A stretch of DNA of 64,000 nt from Clostridium sp. 12(A) (GTDB lineage: Bacteria; Bacillota; Clostridia; Lachnospirales; Lachnospiraceae): positions 62,001-126,000 of the forward strand of contig JAGI01000002.1 in NCBI GenBank assembly GCA_000526575.1. The letters are read 5' to 3'. Under the pieces are notes generated by a model. It ran no database searches. It saw only the letters and a list, made by a program, of their open reading frames with translations, and was not told the DNA's origin. The position numbers and the translations under genes were made by a program. This document shows positions 46,082-54,106 of this stretch, piece by piece (position 1 is the stretch's first letter; every line of letters starts with the position of its first letter).

Positions 46082-46720
46082 ATGGCCATAGAGGTAAAAA
46101 ATAAAACAGCCATTCCCCGCTATCAGCAGATTGCCGTTGAGGTTGCTGCACGAATTGCCAACGGGGAATATCCGGAGGGAGAGAAAATCTATGCCCGATC
46201 CTCCCTTGCCAGCCAGTACAGTGTGTCTCCGGAGACCGCACGTCGGGCGATATGCATCTTAAGCGATCTTGGAATCGTTACCTCTGAAAAGGGAAACGGT
46301 ATTATTATCAGGTCCCAGAAAAAGGCTGCACAATACATTCAGCAAAACGGCAAGAGGCAGACCATTGATACCATCAAAGAAAATCTTTTAAAAAGTGTGA
46401 GCCGTCAGAAACAGGAAATGGAGATTTTAAATGATTGTCTGAAGGACTTAATTGAGGCATCTGTACATTTCCGTTCCATGAATCCGTTTATGCCATTTGA
46501 AATAAAAATCACAAAGGACTGTGCTTATTTGAATCAAACGGTCACGGAAATACAATTCTGGCAGCGCACAGGTGCTACGGTCATAGGTGTCAGCAGAAAC
46601 GATACCATTATGAAATCGCCAGGACCATACGTTGCGTTATCGGAGAACGATACCATATATTTTGTTACTCAGGATGATACGTCAGACAGGGTAAAAGAAT
46701 TTTTATATCCACCCCAATAA
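46082..46720 (+). CDS. GntR-family regulator with TrkA-C (RCK_C) domain
   Basis: A 212-residue regulator. Residues 1-75 are a GntR winged helix (IPRYQQIAVEVAARIANGEY, YSVSPETARRAICIL). A helical linker follows (about 90-130), then a C-terminal TrkA-C/RCK_C-type domain (about 132-210: VTEIQFWQRTGATVIGVSR, LSENDTIYFV), which in other proteins binds small ligands such as c-di-AMP. It lies immediately upstream of the osmolyte ABC transporter, whose promoter carries a palindrome, so it probably regulates that operon in response to osmotic state. The gene has its own promoter and a terminator. Confidence 0.88.
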   Translation: MAIEVKNKTAIPRYQQIAVEVAARIANGEYPEGEKIYARSSLASQYSVSPETARRAICILSDLGIVTSEKGNGIIIRSQKKAAQYIQQNGKRQTIDTIKENLLKSVSRQKQEMEILNDCLKDLIEASVHFRSMNPFMPFEIKITKDCAYLNQTVTEIQFWQRTGATVIGVSRNDTIMKSPGPYVALSENDTIYFVTQDDTSDRVKEFLYPPQ

Positions 46721-46734
46721 CCCTTATTTTATCA

Positions 46735-46766
46735 GGCTTGGAGCCGAAATGCTCCAGGCTTTTTTC
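46735..46766 (+). terminator. Terminator between the GntR gene and the transporter operon
   Basis: GCTTGGAGC/GCTCCAGGC stem (one G-U pair) followed by TTTTTT. Confidence 0.85.
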
Positions 46767-46776
46767 GTGCTCCGAT

Positions 46777-46821
46777 TTGACAAAGTGACAACTTTACAAT
46801 ATAATTAAGTTGTTACTTTGT
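46777..46821 (+). promoter_or_regulatory. Consensus promoter overlapped by a 15-bp inverted repeat (operator)
   Basis: TTGACA (46777-46782), 17 bases, TATAAT (46800-46805): a full sigma-A consensus. ACAAAGTGACAACTT (46780-46794) and AAGTTGTTACTTTGT (46807-46821) form an inverted repeat with one mismatch that covers -35 to just past -10. A repressor bound here would block RNA polymerase. The upstream GntR/TrkA-C protein is the obvious candidate. Confidence 0.85.
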
Positions 46822-46839
46822 TCGGAAGGAGGCAAAATT

Positions 46840-47973
46840 ATGATACAATTTGAACGAATTTCAAAGCGATATAAGACAAAACAAGTTCTTAATGAAGTTA
46901 CATTTACGATTAAAAGTGGCAGCCTGGTGGCTGTGATTGGAGAGAGTGGCTGCGGTAAGACAACACTTCTAAAAATGATCAATCGTCTGATTAAGCCCAC
47001 ATCGGGCACGATTTCTATTGATGGTAAAAGTATAAACAGTATGGATGAGGTGGCTTTAAGAAGGAGTATCGGCTACGTCATACAGCAGACCGGACTGTTT
47101 CCTCATATGACAGTAAAGGAAAACATCGAGCTGATTCCAAAGCTGGAAAAAAGAGCTGCAGCAGACATTGAAAAAAATACGGAACAGCTGATGCAGATGG
47201 TGGGCCTTGACTGTAATGAGTTCTTACACCGTTATCCAACAGAGCTCAGTGGAGGGCAGCAGCAGAGAGTGGGGGTTGCCAGAGCCTTTGCCATTGACCC
47301 CAATATTATTCTCATGGATGAACCTTTTTCAGCGCTTGACCCCATGACAAGGTCTGACCTTCAAGATGAGCTGGTGCAGCTCCAGGCAAAGCTTAAAAAG
47401 ACCATTGTTTTTGTAACGCATGACATGGATGAAGCTATTAAAATCGCGGATATGATCTGCATTATGAAGGACGGTGATGTTCTTCAATACGACACGCCGG
47501 AAAACATTTTAAACAACCCCAAGGATGAATTCGTATCAAACTTCGTAGGGAAGAACAGAATCTGGTCTTCGCCGGAGTATATAAAGGTATCCGATATTAT
47601 GATTGAGAATCCGGTCATTGCATATAAAGATCTGACTGTTTTAAAGTGCATTGAAAAAATGCGCCAGAATAAAGTAGACAGTCTTTTAATCGTGGATCGT
47701 GCCACAAGACATCTGGAAGGAATCGTAAAGGCTAAAAGGCTGAGGGGAGTGGAAGACAGGACCCGTCTGGCGGAGGAATATATGTATGAAGATTATCCGT
47801 CTCTGTTACCAGAGCAGTGTATTTTGGATGCACTGAAGATAGTAACGGAAAACCAGGTATCCACAGTTCCCGTGGTGGATGAGGAAAAGCGCTTAAAGGG
47901 TCTCATCACACGAAGCAGCCTGGTCACTACGTTAAGCCAACAGTATTTTGACTATGAAGGAGGAGAGGCATAA
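46840..47973 (+). CDS. Osmolyte ABC transporter ATP-binding protein (OpuCA/ProV type)
   Basis: A 377-residue ATPase. Walker A is GESGCGKTTL, the signature is LSGGQQQRVGVARA, Walker B is IILMDEPFSALD, and the switch His is in VFVTHDMDEA. Two CBS domains follow (about 255-310 and 318-375), the sensor module that in OpuA/OpuC transporters responds to ionic strength or c-di-AMP. ATG 46840 follows GGAAGGAGG. The stop overlaps the permease start by one base. It energises uptake of glycine betaine, carnitine or choline-type compounds. Confidence 0.93.
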   Translation: MIQFERISKRYKTKQVLNEVTFTIKSGSLVAVIGESGCGKTTLLKMINRLIKPTSGTISIDGKSINSMDEVALRRSIGYVIQQTGLFPHMTVKENIELIPKLEKRAAADIEKNTEQLMQMVGLDCNEFLHRYPTELSGGQQQRVGVARAFAIDPNIILMDEPFSALDPMTRSDLQDELVQLQAKLKKTIVFVTHDMDEAIKIADMICIMKDGDVLQYDTPENILNNPKDEFVSNFVGKNRIWSSPEYIKVSDIMIENPVIAYKDLTVLKCIEKMRQNKVDSLLIVDRATRHLEGIVKAKRLRGVEDRTRLAEEYMYEDYPSLLPEQCILDALKIVTENQVSTVPVVDEEKRLKGLITRSSLVTTLSQQYFDYEGGEA

Positions 47974-49538
47974 TGATTTTTATACAATTTTTAGGAAGTG
48001 AATATCCTCAAATCATTTCATTATTAGTCGAACATTTAAAGCTGACTGCTATTTCTGTTGGTCTGGCTATCTTGATTGGCGTACCTCTTGGCATCTTCAT
48101 TTCTTATGCATCGAAAGCCGGTAAACCGGTTTTATCCATTGCCAATATCATTCAGGCGATTCCCAGTATGGCCCTTTTGGGCTTCATGATTCCTCTCTTT
48201 GGAATCGGAACGGTTCCGGCTGTGGCAGCAGTAGTTCTTTATTCCCTGCTCCCCATTATTAAAAATACTTATACGGGAATTGAGAGCATCAATCCCCAGA
48301 CACTGGAAGCTGCCAAGGGAATTGGTCTGACACCTCTTCAGGTGCTGACAAAGGTTCAGATCCCAATGGCGCTTCCGGTCATCATGGCAGGGGTGCGTAT
48401 TGCATCCGTAACCGCAGTAGGGCTTATGACCATGGCAGCATTTATCGGAGCCGGAGGCCTTGGTTATCTTGTTTTCTCCGGAATAAGGACAGTGAACAAC
48501 AACCAGATTCTAGCTGGAGCCATACCAGCCTGTCTGCTTGCACTGATGGTTGATTTTTTAATTGGTCTGGTAGAAAAGTTAGTAACGCCTATAAGTCTCC
48601 AAAAGGGAGATACAGTGTCTAAGAAGAAAAAGAGAACCGTTCAGAAAGCTGGAATTAGTGTGGCTGCACTGATGCTTACAGGAATCTTTGTATTTACCTC
48701 TCTGGGAGGAAGTATGCAAGGCTCCCGGACTATTTCCATAGGCTCTAAGGATTTTACGGAGCAGGAGATTGTAGGAAATATGATGGCGGATCTTATCGAG
48801 GACCGTACCGATATTTCAGTTAACAGAAGGCTGAACCTTGGAGGAACTCAGGTATGCTTTGGAGCATTGAAAAATGGTGACATTGACCTCTATGTGGAAT
48901 ATAGTGGAACGGCTTATACCGATACGCTTAAGCACCCGCCCATCAGCGACATGGATAAGGTCTATGAGACGGTAAAAGATGAATTAAAAGATATCTATAA
49001 TATTGATGTATTAAAGCAAATGAATTTTAATAACACGTATGTACTTGCCGTAACTCAGGAGACAGCAGAGAAGTACGGCTTTGAGACCATCAGTGATTTT
49101 GCAAAGAAGGCAGGTAGTATGACCTCAGGGCTGACCTTTGAATTTACCAACCGGGAAGATGGTCTTTCCGGGATTCAAAAGACGTATGGCTTTCAGATTG
49201 GCCAAAACATTACCTTAGACAATGCTCCCCGTTATTCAGCCCTGCAAAAAGGTGACGTAGATGTGATTGATGCCTATGCAACAGATGGCCTCTTAAAGAA
49301 ATTTAATTTAAGATCTCTGAAAGATGATCAAAAATTCTTTCCTCCTTATTATGCAATGCCGATTATCCGTGGAGAGGCACTGGAACAGTATCCGGAAATT
49401 CCCGCCATTTTGGAAGAATTAAATCCACTGTTAACAGACGAGGTCATGGGCGAGCTGAACTATAAGGTGGATGAATTACAGCAGTCTCCGGAAGAGGTTG
49501 CCCACGAATTTTTAAAGGAACATGGACTGATATCATGA
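47973..49538 (+). CDS. Fused osmolyte ABC permease and substrate-binding protein (OpuCB-OpuCC type)
   Basis: A 521-residue fusion. Residues 1-210 are a BPD-type permease with about five helices and the EAA loop TLEAAKGIGLTPLQVLTKVQ (20 residues). A further helix at about 223-245 leads into a substrate-binding domain (about 250-521) outside the cell: ISIGSKDFTEQEIVGNM, LNLGGTQVCFGALKNGDID, VIDAYATDGLL. Permease-receptor fusions of this kind are known in OpuABC/ChoQS- and BusAB-like systems. It forms the transporter with the ATPase and overlaps a small membrane protein gene downstream by four bases. Confidence 0.92.
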   Translation: MIFIQFLGSEYPQIISLLVEHLKLTAISVGLAILIGVPLGIFISYASKAGKPVLSIANIIQAIPSMALLGFMIPLFGIGTVPAVAAVVLYSLLPIIKNTYTGIESINPQTLEAAKGIGLTPLQVLTKVQIPMALPVIMAGVRIASVTAVGLMTMAAFIGAGGLGYLVFSGIRTVNNNQILAGAIPACLLALMVDFLIGLVEKLVTPISLQKGDTVSKKKKRTVQKAGISVAALMLTGIFVFTSLGGSMQGSRTISIGSKDFTEQEIVGNMMADLIEDRTDISVNRRLNLGGTQVCFGALKNGDIDLYVEYSGTAYTDTLKHPPISDMDKVYETVKDELKDIYNIDVLKQMNFNNTYVLAVTQETAEKYGFETISDFAKKAGSMTSGLTFEFTNREDGLSGIQKTYGFQIGQNITLDNAPRYSALQKGDVDVIDAYATDGLLKKFNLRSLKDDQKFFPPYYAMPIIRGEALEQYPEIPAILEELNPLLTDEVMGELNYKVDELQQSPEEVAHEFLKEHGLIS

Positions 49539-49825
49539 TAAGCGGAGTAATATTGTTTACCTCTTTATCCCTTATCTTTTCCACGAAAGGTCTCCAGCGT
49601 CTGGTTGCTGGCGAACATGAATTATCTTTGAAGGAACAAACCATTGGTTTTTTGTTTGGTCATTACATGGGAGGGATAGCTGGAATCACGTTTTTTCTTT
49701 GGTTATTTGGGCCCTTGAATCCGACCATATTTTCCATTGGAGCAGGAGCGGGATATATGATTTTAACTCTGTATCTTCTAATTAAAACAGTCCGAATCTT
49801 AAAACAAGAGGAACTTAAGTCCTGA
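49535..49825 (+). CDS. Small membrane protein linked to the osmolyte transporter
   Basis: A 96-residue protein with about three hydrophobic segments (2-18, 36-60 and 65-86) and a polar tail. ATGA overlap with the transporter gene means it is translated from the same mRNA. It lacks any family motif I know. A role as an accessory of the transporter is possible only by position. Confidence 0.7.
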   Translation: MISGVILFTSLSLIFSTKGLQRLVAGEHELSLKEQTIGFLFGHYMGGIAGITFFLWLFGPLNPTIFSIGAGAGYMILTLYLLIKTVRILKQEELKS

Positions 49826-49854
49826 TACTCGGTTCAGATTGGTAAATAAAAAAT

Positions 49855-49895
49855 GCAGGCTATCGATTCCGTTAAGGAAGATAGCCTGCGTTTTA
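49855..49895. terminator. Bidirectional terminator
   Basis: GCAGGCTATC/GATAGCCTGC stem, with TTTT on the + side and an A-run before it that gives a T-run on the minus side. It serves both the transporter operon and the convergent DUF2207 gene. Confidence 0.85.
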
Positions 49896-49916
49896 GCGTT
49901 TTATACTTTATCTCAT

Positions 49917-51557
49917 TTAACGGCTTCCGCCGCCACCGCCTCCAGAGAAACCGCCGCCTCCAAAGGAACTGGTACCGCCTCCCATACCGTTTATATTTGA
50001 ACTGGGAGATGCAGTGCTGGAGATATGGTTTGTCATAGTCATAAGGTAAAACATGCTGTAGGAATTACAGCCATATCTTCCAGCGAAATAATCGAAATGG
50101 GAAGGATCAAGGGCTTTAAAACGTTTTAAGATCCTATCACCAATACCAAACAAGGCAGCGATTACAAAATAATCTCCCCAAAGCTGTCTGTCTGCCTCTT
50201 TGTCTTCTTTTTGCATAATCATCTTCAGGAGATATTTTTGAAGTCCCAGTATCCGTTTTGCCTGCTCAAAGCCGGAAGCAGTAAACAGGACAGCTCCCTT
50301 CTCACCGGCAGCCGCTGCGCCTGAGCGGATTAATTCCTCTTCCCCTTCCTGCTTCACTGATTCCTCCCAGGCATTAAGCTTATCATAAAGCTCTTCCCCT
50401 CTTTTTTCCAGGTCTGAAATCAAAAGAATTCCCGTGGCATCGGTACCATAACTTAAGATATCGTATAGTGAACGCTCTAACTGGGAGTCAGGTGTTTTAT
50501 CCGGATAAAACACGATAGCTTCTGCCTTCTGTTTTTCCATATGAATATAGCCAGCTTCCTGCCAACGAATGAAATAAGCACTGATAAGCTTATCAAAGGA
50601 AATGTTCCTGCGAAGCAACTGCATCGTAGAATAAACAGCAGGGATACTGCCGCCGAATGGAATGGAGTAATTCACCTCAATTTGTTTCATACCTGAAAGC
50701 CGAACGGTACTACCATCTGCCAGCTTATATCTGGAAGCGAAGAAGGAAATTAAGAAAATAATGATAATGATAGCCGCCGCTACTATCGATAGGGCAATAT
50801 ATAAAGCGGTATTTGAGTTATCATTATCTGCTGATTTCTGCAGAGCTTCAAATGTCATATTTGCTTTGGGGGCCTGAGGGAATAATTCTTTTTCAAAGCG
50901 GGAGAGAACATTTACATAATCGTTATTCCCCAATGATTTGAAAGAAATAGCGGTAAGGGTGCCATTATCTGCGATTTTTACCTCACCTTTAAAGCCATAT
51001 CCCCAGATGCGGGCATTGTCTTCTGTTAAGCCTGTATCCGCCATTTTAATCGTAACATGGACAGATTGGGGAGGGCTGGAAAGGTCGGAGATAAACTGGT
51101 GATAAAATCCTGCGTAATCTCCATAATTTTTTACCAATCCATCGATGGTATATTGAATGGTGTATTGATGGTCACCATAGCTTCCAATTCCCCAGCAGAG
51201 CTCATATCCATCAGAGGTTTTTAATGTGCCGCTTTTGCCCGCCTTTTCCTCTCTGGATAATTTTGTGTTCCAGTCATCCAGAGTTTTAAACTGCGTTCCA
51301 GTCTCATCCCAAACCATAAGAGAGTGGACGCTCATACCTTTCATATTGTTAAGTGCCTTGTAATATTCCGTGCCGCTTGAGACTCCTCGCACATCCCAGA
51401 CTTCCCTTATCACTGCAGAACCATCCCGTTGAAGAGTGGCCTCCACATCGATGGCTGGTATTGCGTCCTCTTTGGCATACACGGGACTTACACCCAGAAC
51501 TAACAGCATTGTGAGCAATATGAAAAAGATATGGAATCTTTGTTTACTTAACTTCAT
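49917..51557 (-). CDS. DUF2207 membrane protein with glycine-rich tail
   Basis: A 546-residue exported membrane protein. ATG 51557 is chosen because AAAGGAG lies 7 bases ahead; an ATG at 51563 is too close. The signal peptide is cleaved near PVYA-KED. The extracytoplasmic DUF2207 domain is at about 30-240 (YKALNNMKG, YTIQYTIDGLVKNYGDYAGF). A membrane helix is at about 250-275, then a cytoplasmic helical part with a second hydrophobic stretch near 465-485. The protein ends in a run of glycines with Ser and Phe (GGTSSFGGGGFSGGGGGG). The function of the family is unknown. Confidence 0.88.
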   Translation of the reverse strand: MKLSKQRFHIFFILLTMLLVLGVSPVYAKEDAIPAIDVEATLQRDGSAVIREVWDVRGVSSGTEYYKALNNMKGMSVHSLMVWDETGTQFKTLDDWNTKLSREEKAGKSGTLKTSDGYELCWGIGSYGDHQYTIQYTIDGLVKNYGDYAGFYHQFISDLSSPPQSVHVTIKMADTGLTEDNARIWGYGFKGEVKIADNGTLTAISFKSLGNNDYVNVLSRFEKELFPQAPKANMTFEALQKSADNDNSNTALYIALSIVAAAIIIIIFLISFFASRYKLADGSTVRLSGMKQIEVNYSIPFGGSIPAVYSTMQLLRRNISFDKLISAYFIRWQEAGYIHMEKQKAEAIVFYPDKTPDSQLERSLYDILSYGTDATGILLISDLEKRGEELYDKLNAWEESVKQEGEEELIRSGAAAAGEKGAVLFTASGFEQAKRILGLQKYLLKMIMQKEDKEADRQLWGDYFVIAALFGIGDRILKRFKALDPSHFDYFAGRYGCNSYSMFYLMTMTNHISSTASPSSNINGMGGGTSSFGGGGFSGGGGGGSR

Positions 51558-51730
51558 AAGCATTCTCCTTTCGAGTCATTGTTCTTTTCTATGTTTAGGC
51601 ATACCCATTATGTAAGGAATGAGCCGCTGCTGCCTATGCTTTAGTATAACACATTTTTAACGGACTTAATATTTATCTGCCTTAATACCTCACATAGAAA
51701 TCAATATTTTCATATAATGATAGGAAGAAA

Positions 51731-52876
51731 ATGGTAGGTAATACCATGTTTATAAAGGAAGATGACATGCTTAACGGGAGATTTCAAACATTGAGCCAAA
51801 GGAGAGTCGGGTACCAGAAGGAGAATTATGTTTCTTTGGAGATAACTGAGAATCAAAATGATATCTCCCAGATACAGGCCATTGCAGAGAACTTAAGAAT
51901 CCCATGGGCCGTAGAGGTCAGTGAAGACGGAAGGTTGTTCTTTACAGAACGCACGGGAAATCTGCGTGTCATAGAAAATGGTATATTAAATCCAGTACCA
52001 TTGTATACATATGGCCCGCCCTTTGTAAATAGGGGAGAAGGCGGGCTTATGGGGCTCGCACTGGATAAAAATTTCCTGACGAACGGATATATGTATCTGA
52101 TGTATACCTATGAGGATCAGGGGGCAATTTACAGCCGTGTGGTTCGTATAAGATTAGGGGGAAATACCGTATCCGAGGAGAAAATTCTTCTGGACCGGAT
52201 TCCGGCAGGCTTAATTCATAATGGCGGACGGTTAAAAGTTGGACCGGATGGATATCTTTATATAACCAGCGGAGATGGGGGAGACCGGAATCTTTCCCAG
52301 GATCGAAACAGCCTGGCTGGTAAAATTTTAAGAATTGGAACCGATGGAAGCATTCCTTCTGACAATCCATTTCCAGATTCCCCGGTTTATGCCCTGGGAC
52401 TTCGAAATCCCCAGGGGCTTGCCTGGAATGACCAGGGGATACTGTTTGCTTCCGAGCATGGAGACAGGACTCATGATGAAATCAACATCATAGTACCAGG
52501 GGGCAATTATGGCTGGCCTTTGGTTACAGGCGTCGGGGAAATGCCAGGGAATGATTTTATTTCGCCTGTCCTGGAAAGCGGGGAGGATACCTGGGCTCCG
52601 GCAGGAATCACCTTTGTCACCAGTGGTCCCAGAAGCGGTCAGCTCCTTGTGGCAACACTTCGTGGAAATGCACTTGTGGCCATCACGTTTGACGAATCAG
52701 GAACCCAGGCAGTTCGTGTGGAGCGGATACTTAACGGTGAGTTTGGACGGCTGAGGGATGTCTATCAGGCCATGGATGGTTCTATATACGTTACTACCAG
52801 TAACACAGACGGCAGAGAAGTGCCTAATCCGGGGGATGATAAAATACTAGAGCTTCATTCATTTATTTCATCATAA
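51731..52876 (+). CDS. PQQ-dependent sugar dehydrogenase-like beta-propeller (GSDH family)
   Basis: A 381-residue six-bladed propeller of the glucose/sorbosone dehydrogenase family (YliI/Asd type). Family motifs are LRIPWAVEVSEDGRLFFTER, the active-site His in IHNGGRLKVGPDGYLYITSG, GLRNPQGLAW and EHGDRTHDEINII. Known members are periplasmic quinoproteins. This one has no signal peptide and comes from an apparent anaerobe, so both cofactor and function are open. Starts at 51731, or at the ATG 51767 behind AAGGAAG, are both possible. Confidence 0.85.
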   Translation: MVGNTMFIKEDDMLNGRFQTLSQRRVGYQKENYVSLEITENQNDISQIQAIAENLRIPWAVEVSEDGRLFFTERTGNLRVIENGILNPVPLYTYGPPFVNRGEGGLMGLALDKNFLTNGYMYLMYTYEDQGAIYSRVVRIRLGGNTVSEEKILLDRIPAGLIHNGGRLKVGPDGYLYITSGDGGDRNLSQDRNSLAGKILRIGTDGSIPSDNPFPDSPVYALGLRNPQGLAWNDQGILFASEHGDRTHDEINIIVPGGNYGWPLVTGVGEMPGNDFISPVLESGEDTWAPAGITFVTSGPRSGQLLVATLRGNALVAITFDESGTQAVRVERILNGEFGRLRDVYQAMDGSIYVTTSNTDGREVPNPGDDKILELHSFISS

Positions 52877-52964
52877 ATTTTCTATTTCCTTTTATCTCCT
52901 TATCATCCGTATAAAACTCAGGATATTTCTAAATACTATAAAGAAAAAGAGATCCGGAGCAAAT

Positions 52965-53912
52965 ATGAGAGCGAATAAGAGAGCAAATAAAAGACTGACC
53001 AGGGCATTTAAACATGCCACAAGAATACCATTTGATTCTAATTCAAAATTTATATTCTTTAGTGACTGCCATCGTGGAGATGACAGTGTTTCTGATGAGT
53101 TTATTAGAAATCAGAATATATTTTTACATGCTTTAAATTATTATTATAAAGAAAATTACGTCTACGTAGAGGTAGGGGACGGGGATGAATTGTGGGAGTA
53201 TAAAAATTTCAGTGTGATCCGCCTTGCCCATACCGATGTGTTTACAGCCATCAAAAAGTTTTTTGATACCGGACGTTTTATCATGCTGTATGGCAATCAC
53301 AATATTTATTTAAAATCAAAGCATTTCGTAAAAACAAATTATTATGAATTTTACGATGAATATAATCAGAAGAAGGTGGATTTGTTTAAGGGCCTGGAGC
53401 CCAAAGAGGCCTTGGTCCTTCAATATAAAAACAACAATCAGAAGATATTGGTTCTCCATGGACACCAGGGCGATATCATGAACGACCAGTTCTGGTTCAT
53501 CTCCATGCTGTTACTTCGTTATCTGTGGCGGTATCTTCATCTGGTTGGCTTTGATAACCCCACAAGCCCTGCCCGAAATCTATTTAAAAGACATAAAGTG
53601 GAACGAATTTATGACGAATGGATACGGAGGCGCAGGGTTATGCTGATTTGCGGTCATACCCACAGACCTAAATTTCCAAAGGCAGAAGATGTCCCATATT
53701 TTAATACCGGATGCTGCACCCGCACACGAGGAATCTCAGGCATTGAGATCGTAAACGGTGAGATCTTGATGGTTGACTGGAGAATCGCTGCGGATGAACA
53801 TGGGGGACTTCAAATTCTTCGTACGGTTGTACGGGGGCCAATACCAATTGAAGCCTTCGACCGAAGGCAAAAAGGCCATTCCGGAGCTGGAAAGAAATAT
53901 GAAGATCATTAA
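52965..53912 (+). CDS. Calcineurin-like metallophosphoesterase
   Basis: A 315-residue soluble phosphoesterase. All metal-binding blocks are visible: FFSDCHRGDD (motif I variant with Cys), VEVGDGDELWEY (motif II), YGNHNIYL (motif III), LHGHQGD (motif IV) and CGHTHRPKFP (motif V). The family includes phosphodiesterases and lipid- or nucleotide-cleaving enzymes, and the substrate cannot be read from the sequence. The N-terminus is very basic (MRANKRANKRLTRAFKHATR), which could bind RNA or membrane. An IS element starts 36 bases after the stop. Confidence 0.88.
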   Translation: MRANKRANKRLTRAFKHATRIPFDSNSKFIFFSDCHRGDDSVSDEFIRNQNIFLHALNYYYKENYVYVEVGDGDELWEYKNFSVIRLAHTDVFTAIKKFFDTGRFIMLYGNHNIYLKSKHFVKTNYYEFYDEYNQKKVDLFKGLEPKEALVLQYKNNNQKILVLHGHQGDIMNDQFWFISMLLLRYLWRYLHLVGFDNPTSPARNLFKRHKVERIYDEWIRRRRVMLICGHTHRPKFPKAEDVPYFNTGCCTRTRGISGIEIVNGEILMVDWRIAADEHGGLQILRTVVRGPIPIEAFDRRQKGHSGAGKKYEDH

Positions 53913-53947
53913 TGGTGTGGTAATCTGGTTGGTATTTTAAAAAGAGG

Positions 53948-53970
53948 AAAAGGGGCTGTAAAATAAGTCC
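53948..53970. repeat. Left terminal inverted repeat of the IS
   Basis: Starts AAAAGGGGCTGTAAAATAAG. It pairs with 55752-55774 (21 of 23 positions). Confidence 0.88.
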
Positions 53971-53978
53971 TTAATCAA

Positions 53979-54027
53979 GAATCGCCAGTTCCGGCAAATG
54001 CCGGAACTGGCGATTCTTCGTTTTTTT
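53979..54027. terminator. Strong hairpin terminator inside the left IS end
   Basis: A perfect 18-bp stem (53979-53996 with 53999-54016, loop AA) followed by TTCG and seven T. It blocks transcription into the IS from the left. Confidence 0.85.
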
Positions 54028-54106
54028 ATCTATTTTTTATGATAATGATTGATTTTTCCATAAAAAAGCGTGCACTTAATAAAGCTATGAATATAGTTCT
54101 TGGATT

